Shown here one piece after another: positions 10,400 to 22,864 of a stretch of 64,000 nt of DNA. Made by a program: the position numbers and the translations under genes. This stretch comes from Ashinkailepas kermadecensis (taxonomy: Eukaryota > Arthropoda > Thecostraca > Neolepadidae): the NCBI GenBank assembly GCA_034440615.1, contig JAOTOM010004345.1, forward strand, positions 21,001 to 85,000. Reading direction: 5' to 3'. Below the pieces are notes generated by a model. That model did not search any database and had not been told where the DNA came from. It worked only from the letters and a program-made list of their open reading frames with translations. Every line of letters begins with the position of its first letter. The first letter of the stretch is position 1.

Positions 10400-13300
10400 A
10401 TCCAGAACTTTGTGGTGTAGCCTTGGAAGAGCCGAATGCAGAAGCTCGGGAAGCTTTCCGCTTGACAGCTGACAGCTTCCATGCTTCATTCTGAAATATC
10501 TGCAGCCTGAAATCGTTGGAATATTACAGCCGCAACGCCTCATACACTTTTGTATGGGCCCCCTTCCCAACGCTTCATTTTCATCCCTTGGTCTTGTGGA
10601 TTCATGATGGAAGCCTAAGTGGTTGTTCCAACATAATGAACTACATTGGTAGTGCATGTATTTGCCCATGCATTGTAAATAACGTCGCCCGTAGATCACT
10701 ACCGTTAAATATTTACGCTATCAATCTGTCCAGACTTTTGTTAGACAAACCGCAGCACACCGACATCCCAGTCTACTCGCGACATCACGTAGATTTTCGA
10801 TCTTGGCATGCTTCGTTTTGTATTGATGCATTTTTGTTTTATAATATCGCTGAAGACCCCTCCTAGCCACCCCTTTCTGCTACCGAGGCGACCGTATCGG
10901 TGCATTGAAGGCACATGCAACTCTCGGTCAAAATTATGTCGCTAAACTGAAATTCACAGTTCGGGTGGTGGGGGCAAGGTTTACGCAACAAGCTCTGCTT
11001 TGCAATAGGATCCTGGTCCATAAGTCACCACAGCAAGAATACGGGCTAAATAGAAAAGAATGAAAAGCCACGTTGCCCAGAACATGTTGCCAGGGCACAA
11101 CATGAGAACCCGACAAAAGACAAAGCCGCAAATGCGGTTCACCGCATGTGAGGTTCTTGCGAAAAGCGAACACATGGATTTTAATACGGCCGCTTCGCTG
11201 CAGTCGAGACGCTCTGACCGCATAGAGCCGCAACCGCTCAGGCCCGTCTTCAACAACGTAGCCTGGGGTGACGCCGATATACTGACATCGTTCTGTGGGA
11301 ACCCGTGTCCGGGCGGTAATGAAGTCAGAGTCCAACTGGGAGCCCCAGGTTTTTTGTGGTTAGAGTAATAGTCTAGAGAGACCTTGCTTGGACCGGTGAA
11401 ACTTGGTTCGAAAGAGGCACTGCCACTGCGTCACATTGCTGGACTTTCAAACGGCATCGGACGGCGGTCGGGCACGCGGCTGCCGCGCCCGACAGCCGGT
11501 GAGAGCTCAACGCGACTCTGCTCAGGGCAGCGCAACAGTCCGCCCTCGTGGACAACTGCCCGGCGACCGGCGACCCTTGGCCGCGACTCTGCGCTGCCAA
11601 CTAACCTGGACCGAGGAGACCTCACCGCTACGTGGAGGCACCGCACCCCATCACGCCGTCACGCTTGCGACACGTGCATCGCCTACGCCTTGGAGGGAGG
11701 GACGCGGTCGACGACACTCGGCCGGCAATGTCGCACATGGACAGCGGTCACATGTCGCATGGCGGAAGTCTCTACAGCCGGCGCCGACCGGCCGACAGCA
11801 CCCGGAGTTGATGTAAGCAAAACAATAGCCTCGCGACACCCGAGTGCGGGCCACCAGCGAGGTTGAGATCCAGTGCTGCGGCCGAGTCCGTCGTGCTCAT
11901 AGTTTGGAACATATTCTAGATGTGGCAAGAACTCTAGATAACTCTAAATCAACCTCGTTGCCGACTTCCTCGAGGCTGGAGAGGGTTGCGGGCTCGGGGG
12001 AGCCTCGCCTCCTATGACGATGGATGCGTGTGGCCTACATGACAGGTTTTTTTATAGCGACATTACCACCGCCTGGCTGGTCACACTGGCCGGAGAAAAC
12101 GCGGTGTGAACGGTCGGCCAGGTAATGACACCCCCTACACTCAAGTATCTTGCCACGAGGCATCACGGTTGGCCACGTACGAGTTCCGGCACACAATTCC
12201 TGGCCCAGACGGTGCAGCTTTTTGTTGCATTCCTCACTGTGGTGTGACGGGTTTGGTTAAGCTTTGGATATGAAGGTGCGGCGGGGCAAGCTCAGCATAT
12301 TCCACCGTACCTCACAACACCTGCCCATTTGTCACTGCGAAAACACACATTTTAATGAGGCCGTTTCGCTGGAACCGAGAAATACGTCAACTCAGGTGAG
12401 GCGGTTGTGGCCGTGGTCAATAAGGGCGCTTCTTGGCGAAGGTCAGCCAGAGGTGTGGCGCCGACTCAAGGTGACTGAGAAAGGTCGCCGTTGCAGCAGC
12501 GTGACGATCCAGCCTTCCGGCAGGCCAGCCGTGTCGCTCCCTCCCCAACTGCACATTACCTCGGCTACATTGACTCAGAGGAATGGCGATACGCTGTGCT
12601 TTTCCATGAAGTGTGTAACGATGACGTCACTTCCTACTGAAGGGCCCGGCAGCCATCAGCACGAGGGTTTGATAGTCTGGAAGTGAAAATAACGCTAGGT
12701 TATTGGTCAGACGGAAGGATGTTCGGACATCGTCCGTCGTAATGTCATGGCAGTGCCGACGCCGTGATGCATCACATGCTCTTCATGAACTAGCTCTGAC
12801 AATGGCAACCAATGCCGTTTCCTCTCCATCCGCATGAAGCTGCGATGCGATGAAAAAGAGTCACACTGTTCTATTCTACTTTCGGTGACCCAGTGAGCAT
12901 ATGAATCTGAATGATTTCACTAGATGGACAACCAATTTTCAAACGCAAATCGCAAATGGGCGGGCGAACGAAATGTGCAACTGCATTAAACATAGCAAAC
13001 CCTGCTCACAAGAAAGAACATGTGCTCAGCGAAGTGAAATTAAATACAAAATGCTGCTCAGTGAAGCTTTGGAGGGTTGAGTTGTTGAGTACGTATTGGA
13101 TGATCTGCTGTCTACAGTTGTTACGTGCTCCTTGGCGGCCACATCATAGTCAGGGCCAGATCAATACAGAAGGGATTCACCAGGAATGCAGCGTGGTGTG
13201 TTGAACACCCACGCTGTGTTGAACACCCACGCTCAGATATTCAACAAACATCGCTGAACGGCATTAACAAATCGCCAATGGAGATGTTTGTCACGAAAAC

Positions 13301-13830
13301 GGGACGAGGCGTGGGTAGATATCAACGCACGTCTCACGGGCCAATTTTACGACAGCACGTTTATTGCCACGTTCGCATGTTCTTCATGCTCACCTGACTC
13401 AGATGTGGAGTATCATTTCGGGTTTCCCCGCTCGTCCACTGGCAGTTAATTGCAAGGGCTCATGGCATGCCACAGGCGTTGGAACTTTAGTCTTAGAACG
13501 ACGGCGGATTTGTGAAGCTGTTTTGTGTTCATATTCAATAGCACCTGTCCCAGGCTTGTATACCGGACATGATCAAGGCCAGTTGTGCATCACTGCACGG
13601 TCACCAGCCTGCACCAGCCCTGCACCAGTCGCCTGCACGGTCAGACTGGCATGAAACTCATGTACTTCCTTCTGTCTAGTGATTGGTTGTGCGTGTATGC
13701 TGTCGTGTGAGTTGCAGATGCAAATGTCAAAGAGGGTTCTGTTCCGGTGACGTGGTCACATTAGGGCTGATCAAGTGGCGCTTGCGGCCTTGTCGGCAAC
13801 TCTTGCTGACAGTACAGAGGCTGCTGATTG
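10400..13830. other. Unassigned spacer
   Basis: No exon or domain recognised. Two short segments (about 11150-11205 and 12325-12375) resemble each other, sharing GCGAAAA and GGCCGYTTCGCTG phrases, which suggests an old dispersed repeat. A direct duplication of GTTGAACACCCACGCT lies at about 13199-13231. Longest open frame is about 160 codons (11384-11866), GC-rich and unlike known proteins. Confidence 0.45.
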
Positions 13831-13838
13831 GCTTAGAG

Positions 13839-14156
13839 CAGTGGTTCTCAAACTGTTTGATGTGGCGACCCCTGTGTACCCGGAGCGTCGCGCCGCGACC
13901 CCACATTCTGTATTTTTTTTATTATAGTGTTCTGTATTTTGTTACTTGCGAAGCATCACTCATAAATTTACAGGTAGTGCATGAATTTATGGCGACAGCG
14001 CCATAAATTCATGCGGTATCAACAACAGCGCGGCGTTATCAGAGCGCAACGGACCAGATGTGTCGGGTCAATTCACAGTCGATGATTGCTCGCGACCCCA
14101 CCAGAAGGGCCCCGCGACCCCAGCTGGGGTCGCGACCCCTAGTTTGAGAACCACTG
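13839..14156. mobile_element. hAT-type MITE, complete with TIRs and 8-bp TSD
   Basis: Terminal inverted repeats of 16 bp match exactly: CAGTGGTTCTCAAACT at the left end and its reverse complement at the right end. They are flanked by the perfect 8-bp target duplication GCTTAGAG (13831-13838 and 14157-14164). An 8-bp TSD with CAGNGGTTCTCAAACT termini is the established signature of Charlie-like hAT non-autonomous elements. The 318-bp element has no transposase. A perfect 16-bp stem with a 4-base loop lies inside at 13979-14014. Confidence 0.95.
13979..14014. other. Internal hairpin of the hAT MITE
   Basis: Arms 13979-13994 and 13999-14014 are perfectly complementary over 16 bp, with the four-base loop ACAG. 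The arm sequence is GCATGAATTTATGGCG. Confidence 0.9.
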
Positions 14157-14639
14157 GCTTAGAGTAACCTAAACCCGGCGAGAGGGATGAAACCAGTGTT
14201 GCCAGATCGCTGACGCAGTTGACGGTAAAAGAGCAAATGCTGGGTCAGCAGGTGCCATGGCCGCACCCGTTGTTTATGTGAACGGGGAACACAACACTGG
14301 ATGGACTGACATGTCATGGACAAGTGAGTAAAATGAGCCGTCCGAATGTTTTCAAAAGCGAAAATGTGCTGTTGGATCTTGTGTCACTTGAAATGTGTGG
14401 TCCAACTGGAAATAAAAAAGAAACTGAACGAAAAATTAAACCCATGTCCCGTTTGCGTCGTTTATGCACCCATTGAACACCAGCCACTGACGGCCCGCTT
14501 ACGGCAGCTGGTTGGGGTGGAACTTATTTGGGTTGCCGGCAACGTAGTAAGCTCCATTGAACTACTATTTGCTGGATGGCAGCACACTGTCCGAGTTCGA
14601 ATGCTACCGGTGTCGTTGGCCGAATGGCTGGTGCTGCTG

Positions 14640-15372
14640 ACATATAGAGAGTCCTGCAGTCTCCAGAGCCGGCCGATCGTTGCAGTCTCCGGTGTCAGTC
14701 GACCACTACAGCCTCCGGAGTTACCCGACCACTACAGCCTCCTGAGTAAGCCGACCACTACAGCCTCCTGAGTAAGCCGACCACTACAGCCTCCGGAGTA
14801 AGCCGACCACTACAGCCTCCTGAGTAAGCCGACCACTACAGCCTCCGGAGTAAGCCGACCACTACAGCCTCCGGAGTTACCCGACCACTACAGCCTCCTG
14901 AGTAAGCCGACCACTACAGCCTCCGGAGTCAGCCAACCACTACAGCCTCCGGAGTCAGCCAACCACTACAGCCTCCGGAGTCAGCCAACCACTACAGCCT
15001 CCGGAGTCAGCAGATTACTGCAGTCTCTGGGGTCAGCCGATTACTACAGCCTCTGGAGTCAGCCGACCACTACAGCCCCTGGAGTCAGCCGACCACTACA
15101 GCCTCTGGAGTCAGCTGACCACTACAGCCTCTGCAGTCAGCCGACCACTACAGCCTCTGGAGTCAGCTGACCACTACAGCCTCTGGAGTCAGCCGACCAC
15201 TACAGCCTCTGGAGTCAGCTGACCACTACAGCCTCTGGAGTCAGCCGACCACTACAGCTTCTGGAGTCAGCCGACCACTACAGCCTCTGGAGTCAGCCGA
15301 CCACTACACCCTTCCGAGTCAGCAGATCACTACAGTCTCCGGAGTCAGCGGACCACTGCAGCCTCCGGGCTT
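14640..15372. repeat. Minisatellite, 26-bp unit, about 26 copies
   Basis: Tandem copies of GACCACTACAGCCTCYGG followed by AGTCAGCC. Sub-families are spatially ordered: units with TGAGTAAGCC lie at the left, GGAGTCAGCCAACC in the middle and TGGAGTCAGCYG at the right. This suggests local unit duplication. It ends about 320 bp upstream of the LINE. Confidence 0.97.
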
Positions 15373-15959
15373 TATCCACTCTATCCTCCGGGCTTTATCC
15401 ACTTTACTCTGTGCTTTGTCTACTCTATCCTCCGGGCTATGTCCATCCACTCCGCTGTGGCAATGAGTACGGAAGGCTAAACTCCATGCCGACCGAGGTC
15501 TTCCCTCCAGTTTTCAAGTTCAAGCGTCTGCCCTTGCGAAGGGCTGCTGTGAATCTCTTCACAAAAAGTTCGCACCTTCTTCCCGACTGGACGTCACATA
15601 CCGTAAGAAAAAGTGCATGACGGCTAATCTTGTGAGGTCGTGACATCACATCTTGTGAGGAACCGTCCGTGATGTCACACCTAGCCAGGAGCAACCCCGT
15701 GACGTCGCACGTAAGGTAGGGCTACCTCTGGAGCCCGTAGGGCCCCATGCGGGTCAAATGGCAGGTCGCCTCGGGGGCCTGGGTTTTCCCAGTATCTGCC
15801 GGCCCCACCGGCTGGGGTCAAGGGGTGCTGGATCCCGGTCGGGGTGGTGAGTCTCTTTCTCCCGGCCAGGTGATGGCATTGCATGCCCCGCATAGCTCCT
15901 CGGACGCCTGGCGTCCTCCCGTCCGTGGGACTCAGGCGTCCCCCCAGTAGGGCCACTAC

Positions 15960-16809
15960 ATGGTGGGGCGTCACGAGGAGCGGAAACTAAGCACACTTCA
16001 TGGAATCTCCCAACATACATACCCCCCCGGGTCCTTGAGCAAGGCAGTGAGAGATAATCCCAGGACCACCACAATACGGAAGCATACGAACGCCACCCAG
16101 CTACTTGCGGAGCTCACTGCCCTACCTAATACATTTGACATCATCTGCATATCAGCGACATATGCAGTCAGTCAGGCCTCTGGCCAGTGTCCTTCAACGG
16201 ATAATGTGAGACGCCCGGACACCCCGCCCAGGGATGATTTTCCCTCGGTGGCAGCAGAGGTGGAGCAGGCAGCGGTCGAAAGCGTCACCTCTAAGGATGA
16301 GTGGACACGGACACAAAGGACAAAGAAACCTGCGAAGTCCCCGCCAACCAAGGCCAACCCCCCCCTCATCCCTTGTCTCCAGTGCCCCCATTTCATCACT
16401 TCCCACCACCCCTCACTCAAGATCCCCTCCACCTCCGGCTAACTTGTCGAGAAGTACGACCTCTGCACCAACGTTGCCGGCTGCGAACACTACGTTGCCG
16501 ACTGCCAGCACTATCAGGCCGCTACCAATACCGGACGCGAGCCTCCAGAGGCGAGAATCTGAAAGACGCGCCCGCGAGGCGAAGAGAACGCGACTTGCGG
16601 AAATGGAAAGAGCCAGGGCGGCAAATCGCCAAGGAGTGGACAGGCCGGCTCCTTCGAGACCAGGTACTCCGGCGCCGCGACGCCCGGTGGAAAGCCCGTC
16701 CGGATCTTCAGCTGTGGGCAGAAGCCCGCCCAAAATGCGCCCTCCTCCTCCACGCGTGAACGCTCCCCAAAAAGCGTGTTTCACCTTGGGCCGGCTCCCC
16801 GCCGGATAG
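15960..16809 (+). pseudogene. LINE ORF1 (gag-like) remnant
   Basis: Two overlapping frames (15960-16442 and 16234-16809) probably represent one ORF broken by a frameshift. The first contains an acidic segment followed by DEWTRTQRTKKPAKSP, a Ser/Thr/Lys-rich linker typical of gag-like LINE proteins. The second is Pro/Ser/Arg-rich, with an alpha-helical ESERRAREAKRTRLAEMERA stretch. No intact CCHC zinc knuckle is visible. A run of about 20 C (16912-16931) separates it from the endonuclease. Identification rests mainly on position. Confidence 0.6.
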
Positions 16810-16975
16810 AAAAGCATCACGACGCTCTCGCCCAAGAACCCATTCACTTGGGACAGGGCCGATTTGTCGCCTCGACTCTGCATCTGGCCGTACCGACTTT
16901 TAGACCGTACCGCCCCCCCCCCCCCCCCCCCTACCACACACACTGCTCTAGTCACTACTAGTCAACATATCTTTT

Positions 16976-17826
16976 GTTTTACAATGGAACTGTAGAGGCA
17001 TCAGGACCAGTCTCCAGGAGCAACAGATTTTACTACATCACAGGAACCCGGTAGTCACATGTATACAAGAGACGAAGCTGTCACCCGACACCCCGTTATA
17101 TTTAGGTAGCTACTAGGTTTTTCTTAAGGACTGCAACACTGATACGGTTGCACATGGAGGTGTCATGTTGGCGGTGCACAACAGTGCTCCTGCCCAACCT
17201 CTTGCTCTAAGTACGTCTCTCCAGGCGGTAGCCGCAAAAGTCGTCTTCGGTCACATCTCGATCAGCATATGCTCATTATTCTCCCTCCTGGATCCGCGTT
17301 GCCTTTTGCAGTACTCCGACGACTGCTAGCCGAGTTCCCTCCATTAATTTTACTTCTGGGCGATTTTAACGCCCACCGCACAGTATGGGGATGTGCAGAC
17401 ACCAAACTACGTGGACGAAGCCTGGGAACTTTCGTGTTGGAGAAGTCCCTATGCATTTTGAACACTGGCGCACAAACCTATTTATCACTACCATCTGAAA
17501 ATACTTCTGCGCTAGACCTAAGTATCGTTAGCTCGCATATACCAAAATATTTCGGCTGGTTCGCTGACGAAGATCTCCACGGTAGCGACCATTTCCCCGC
17601 TTGGCTGAAATTCCTGGAAGGAGCATTTCTGGGGTCCAGGCCACAGCGGTGGAATTTTAGAAAGATTGAGTGGTCGGTTTTTACAGCTCGGCTGCAAGCA
17701 TGTATTAGCGAATACGACACTTCTTGTGCAATGTCTGTGCAGACTTTTACCTCCATACTTTTGCAGTGCGCTTTCGAATGCATACCTCGCACTATTGGCT
17801 CTCCTCGACGTGCACCCGTCCCGTAG
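16976..17826 (+). pseudogene. LINE APE-type endonuclease domain, broken
   Basis: The domain opens with LQWNCRGIR and CIQETKL, the classic first two motifs of LINE apurinic-type endonucleases. After an in-frame stop near 17112 it continues (VAHGGVMLAVHN), then shifts frame near 17265. The 17269-17826 frame holds LLLGDFNAHRTVWG and the C-terminal SALDLSIVSS and GSDHFP motifs. The frame ends at a single TAG (17824-17826), where a Trp of the common PWW motif would be expected. The same frame then continues into the RT region. The enzyme would nick target DNA for target-primed reverse transcription, but this copy cannot encode an intact protein. Confidence 0.88.
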
Positions 17827-19667
17827 TGGACTGAGGAGTGCGAAGTAGCGATTAGGAAGCGGCGCCGTGCCCTGAAGCAATTTAGCCGAAATAGCACCAA
17901 CGATAACCTATTAGCTTTTCAGAAAGCGAGGGCGGCTGCACGTCGCACGATCCGGGAGGCCAAGAAGGCGTCATGGAAGGCGTACGCCAGCAAACTGAAC
18001 CGCTCTGTGCCATCGTTGCAAGTGTGGTCGCAAATAAAGCGTATATCCGGGAAATTTCGGTCACCTCCACTGCCAACTCTACACGTGGATGGCCGCGTCG
18101 TTATGGAACCACTCCATGTCGCAAATAAAATCGCTGGCGCCCTTGCAGAACGCAACATGAATCGCAACAGTAGCTCCAGTTTTAGGCGGCCTCAAGCCTA
18201 CTGCGAAGCTACGCCTGTTGATTTTGAAACCCGGCACCAGCACTCGTACAACTTACCCTTTACAATGGCTGAGTTGATTTCAGCAACTGATTCCTTACGC
18301 TGTGTGTCTGAGGGACCAGCCAATGTGCATAATGAGATGCTTCGTCATCTCCTCGCAAACGCGTTTGAAATACTCCTCAGGACTTTTAATGCTGTTTGGA
18401 ACGGAGGTGAGTTTCCTCCCGCTTGGCGAGAAGCTACCGTTGTCCCATTGTTGAAACCGGACATGAGTGGTTTTGAACACTTACATTATCGACCGATTTC
18501 GCTCACCTCATGTCTATGTAAACTGATGGAAAGACTTGTAAACCAGCATCTTGCATGGCTCTTGGAGGAACGAAACTTTTTGTTACGAATGCACAGTGTT
18601 GTTTTAGGAAATACCGCTCTACAATCGACCATGTTTTAAGACTAGATACGGAAATCCGAGCCAATTTTAAACAAAAGCAACATGTAGGTGCTATCTTTTT
18701 CGACATCGAGGGTGTCCACTATATCACATAGAGGCACGATATACTTCTGAAACTTTGGAATGCTGGTGTTCGCGGCCATATGGCACCTTTTGAACAATTT
18801 TCTGGCCGATAGAACGTTTCGTGTACTGGTTGGGAATGTCATGCCAGACACTTTTACTCAAGTGAACGGTGTTCCTCAGGGAAGTATTCTGAGCGTCGCG
18901 CTGTTCGCAGTCATGATCAATGACATGTGAGATGGTTTGCCAAGTGGAATTGGTAAATCACTGTTTGTTGAAGACGTTGGAATTTTGTCTTCAGCATCAC
19001 GTACATCATCCCTGTCGAGGCAGATGCAGATTGCGGTTTCGCATCTGGAAAGGTGGAGTATTGTAAATGGTTTCCGTTTCTCCAATACAAAGACGGTAGC
19101 TATGCACCTTTGCCGTCGTCGAAACTGCTACAATCCAAAAATCCTACTCTACGGACAAGAAATACCTTCCCAACCGACAGCAAGATTCTTGGATGTCCTC
19201 TTCGACAGTCCAATCACGTATAGACACCACCTACAAGTTCTGCGCGAATCGTGCAGTAGTTCCTTAAATCTCATGAAGTGCCTGTCTAGTACAACATACG
19301 GATCGGACAAAACTACCTTCTTGCGGCTATACCGATCACTTATACGATCCAAACTTGCATACTGGACACCATCCACCATGCAGCCTTAAGAGTCGCTACG
19401 GGAGCATTCCGTACTTCGCCAATCGCGAGTCTCCTGGCGTAAGCTCATGAGCCGTCATGATCAATGAGAAGAGCCAAACTCGGACTTCGCTACGCTTGTA
19501 GGTTAAAACAATTCCCCACGCACCCAGCTTACGAGTTCGTGTTTTCTTCTCGGATGCAGGAGATATTCCAGCAGCGACGAGGCACCAGTTCGAACCCATT
19601 TTGTCTCTGCGTGAGGGAGTTGCTGCAGGAGAGCAGCATTCACCTGCGAAGCATCATGCGGGTGGAG
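17827..19667 (+). pseudogene. LINE reverse transcriptase domain, mutated
   Basis: From N to C, the following motifs can be seen. A Lys/Arg-rich linker lies at 17829-18060. PPAWREATVVPLLKP and HYRPISLTSCLCKLMERL lie in the frame ending at 18639. FFDIEG, the first catalytic Asp block, appears after a frameshift near 18700. NGVPQGSILSVALF lies near 18866-18910. The catalytic YxDD position near 18964-18975 reads FVED instead of YVDD or YADD. The thumb (ERWSIVNGFRFSNTKTVAMHL) is intact. Several stops lie between 18637 and 18930. The domain is a relic. Its reading frame continues through GTGGAGTTA into the segment after the nested element. Confidence 0.92.
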
Positions 19668-19671
19668 TTAA

Positions 19672-20598
19672 CACGCGCCCTGGAGGGCCTCTGAGAATTA
19701 CGCGCACTGGAGGGGGGGGGGGGCGGATTCCGCCCCCCCTAAGATCTCGGCTCCTAGTAAAGCTGTAGGAACGAAATTCGCAGGGTGGATGGGCACGGTA
19801 GTGAACTCTATTGTGTGCAATTTTCGTGACCTTAGGTCAATATCTTCAAGGTCAAATGAGGTCAGATTGGCAAAATTTTCCGGTTTTGCGTGGCTTGGCT
19901 TGTCATCGTTATGGATCGCTGTGATTGTGTTTAAATGCTCAAAAATGGGCATCAATGATGTTTTTGACATTACTAATGATGCAATGCAGATGCTAGACCC
20001 AACATTTGACCTCAGGTCACCTATATAGCACCACTTTATCAGGTCAGTTACCTGTTCCAGTTACCGGAACCGGCCGCCCGCCCGACTGCTCCGTCGGGCA
20101 GCTCGGAGCAATCGGCTTCGTGAAGAGGGGAGTGAAGTACATGAATAAAGTATGGAAACGCAATGACAAACAGTACAAATGACAACCAGTAGTGCATTTA
20201 TGGCAACATTCCAGTTGATCAAGTTTGGTTCCATTAACCTGTCATGAACTTGACCTGACTTGACCTTGGTGACCTAACATGACCTTGAAACTATACAGCA
20301 TATCAATATGCATCAAACAAGTCCCTAGTGTTGCCTAGAACACTTCCCTTTTGTCAGTATACTGGGAGCGCATCTGCGCCGATTTTTGTGGTCTGGCGCT
20401 ATAACATTTTTTGACTTTAGCGGCCCCTAACTTGAAAGATTTTCAGGCGATTTCGATTTTTCTTGCTTTAAACGACGCGCCGTTCATTTTTAAGCAGGTA
20501 CACCGAATATCGCGTATGTCGACCGGTAAAATCTGCAGTTATTTTCGAAAAACCGGAGGGGTGGGCGGATTTCGCCCCCCCCCCCTCCAGTGCGCGTG
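19672..20598. mobile_element. TTAA-flanked TIR element (piggyBac-like MITE) inserted in the LINE
   Basis: Flanked by TTAA at 19668-19671 and 20599-20602. The termini CACGCGCCCTGGAGGG and (reverse complement) CACGCGCACTGGAGGG match at 15 of 16 bases. Excising the element with one TTAA joins the LINE frame without a shift (GAG-TTA/ATA-CCA), and the joined reading matches a normal RT-to-RNase H linker. This confirms the boundaries. Near each end a long G run followed by CGGATTYCGCC and a C run can fold into a G/C hairpin. No transposase frame is present. TTAA specificity is typical of piggyBac, so the superfamily name is inference. Confidence 0.85.
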
Positions 20599-20602
20599 TT
20601 AA

Positions 20603-21570
20603 TACCAACTCCGCCTTGGGAACTGATTCCTCATATGATAGATATTCACTTGGCAGACACTCGCAAAGCGAAGGTGATACCAGAACTCTTTCGCATGAAT
20701 GCCCTAGATCACCTGGAAACTTATCGTTAATGTGTTTTTACTTATACCGACGGTTCAAGGACAGCAAGTGGCTGTGGCTGTGCTTTCGTGAATGGCTCCA
20801 ACACAAGGACATCTACACTGCCTGCACACGCATCTGTGCATACCGCGGAATTGATAGCCATTCAAAAAGCGCTATGCTTCATTGAAGTGGGGCATGAAAG
20901 TACTCATGTTGTTGTCTCAGATTCGTGAAGCAGTCTTTTGGCTCTGAAGTCCTTTTATCCGCGTGATCCCTTTTACAGCACATCGCAATTCGTCTTAATA
21001 CTCTCAGCCAGTCTGGAAAAAGCGTCACGTCGTGCTTGGTCCCTAGCCATGTGGGCATTACCGGAAACGACATGGCTGATGCGGCGGCAAAGAATGCAGC
21101 CGGTAAGCCTTTTACCCATGTACTTCCCCTTCCTGCCACAAATCTCAACCAGACCATCAACGCATTCTTCGAGCTCAAATGGCAGGGAAGCGTGGGATTC
21201 CGTTGATAATAACAAGCTCAGAACATTGGAAAGCCGCCTAGTGTTATGGAAATCATCAGTAGGAAAATCCCGGCGGCGAGAAATAGTACTGTCTAAGCTG
21301 AGGATAGGGCACATTTACGCCACCCATATTTACTTGCTGATGAATGAGTCCAGGCCGATCTGCGACCATTGTGATATACCTCTCACAGTGCGCCATGCCC
21401 TGTTGTCATGTCCCCACTTTCGAGTGCAGCGAAGACGGCATTTTGGGCGACGAGTAGACTCGCTTACTCTTACTGACATCTTAGGTGACGATTCGCGTTT
21501 TATCCACACGGGCAAATTATTTGAATATATCTCCGACATCAAGCTCCATGTCATCTGTCCATCACTGTAG
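20603..21570 (+). pseudogene. LINE RNase H and C-terminal region, broken
   Basis: After the PTPPWELIP linker the RNase H core begins near 20741 with YTDGSRTASGCG (first catalytic Asp). It continues with HTAELIAIQKAL (catalytic Glu) and HVVVSDS (third catalytic Asp). A stop and frameshifts follow at about 20927-21060, where the transport between RNase H blocks is scrambled. The last frame (20938-21570) ends with LRIGHIYATHIYLL and CDHCDIPLTVRHALLSCPHF, the C-terminal Cys/His motif characteristic of I-, Jockey- and R1-type ORF2 proteins. RNase H removes the RNA template strand in intact elements. Confidence 0.9.
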
Positions 21571-21799
21571 TGTGTTTTTATCGTGCATGCATACTTAAGA
21601 ATGTGATTTATGCATGTGAAACTGTGTACATGTGTATTTCGGAAGAAGGCCTGATCATATTTAGCCGGTAGCAAATTAGTTATGGGCGCTAAATGACCAA
21701 ACCTGGTCGATGCGCCTTAAAACTCAAATAACCAACGAGCCAACATGCTTGTCACTCATCTTACGTGCTAGATGAGAAAAAAAATTGACATCCGATATC

Positions 21800-21802
<3 letters not shown>

Positions 21803-21887
<85 letters not shown>

Positions 21888-21916
21888 TACGCACACACAT
21901 ATATATATATACAAAC
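21803..21916. repeat. (TA)n with (AC)n microsatellite
   Basis: About 34 TA units followed by an AC run and a short second TA run. It lies just downstream of the LINE 3' end. Confidence 0.97.
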
Positions 21917-22110
21917 TTGTATCTTAGTGGTGCCATGCTATATGTCAATCTACATATAAACACCCAACGTTATATGTTGTCCTTTTTCTTCAGCTACTTC
22001 ATAATATATGATAATGTTGTTAATGGGTGTTTCATAATTGTTCAAACAAAACGATCTGAAACAAATCAATGACCACATTGACAAATGACAAATGATAGAG
22101 TAATGGTGAT

Positions 22111-22670
<560 letters not shown>

Positions 22671-22864
22671 GGCGGGAAAATACATGATGGTTATATCGTT
22701 ATTACGCAATCAAGTCTGAATCTACAAGAGTTCATCTGTGCTGACCCACCGCATTCATCCGCACTAACACCACACAACCGTGACTCGGCAGATTAATGAC
22801 CAGCGCCAGCCGTCTAGACCCGAGCTGACACGACCTGCGCCCGCAGAGTGCATCTCACGCCGGC

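Larger units (their letters stand above)
15690..21722 (+). mobile_element. Decayed I-clade-like non-LTR retrotransposon (LINE)
   Basis: A roughly 6-kb element in + orientation. It has a GC-rich 5' leader (about 15690-15960), a gag-like ORF, an APE endonuclease, a reverse transcriptase, an RNase H and a C-terminal Cys/His segment, in the order expected for I-superfamily LINEs. The 3' end, near GGCGCTAAATGACC...GCGCCTTAAAA, has the short complementary GGCGC/GCGCC words often seen at I-type 3' ends. Stops and frameshifts in every ORF, changed catalytic residues and a nested 927-bp insertion show it is inactive. Clade assignment is from motif order and is not certain. Confidence 0.9.

Noticed and set aside
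11384..11866. 160-codon Arg/Thr-rich ORF and overlapping 137-codon ORF
   Set aside because: Several overlapping frames on both strands in GC-rich DNA, no domain, no splice support.
14640..15372. CRISPR-like regular repeat
   Set aside because: Repeats are contiguous without unique spacers and the sequence is eukaryotic.
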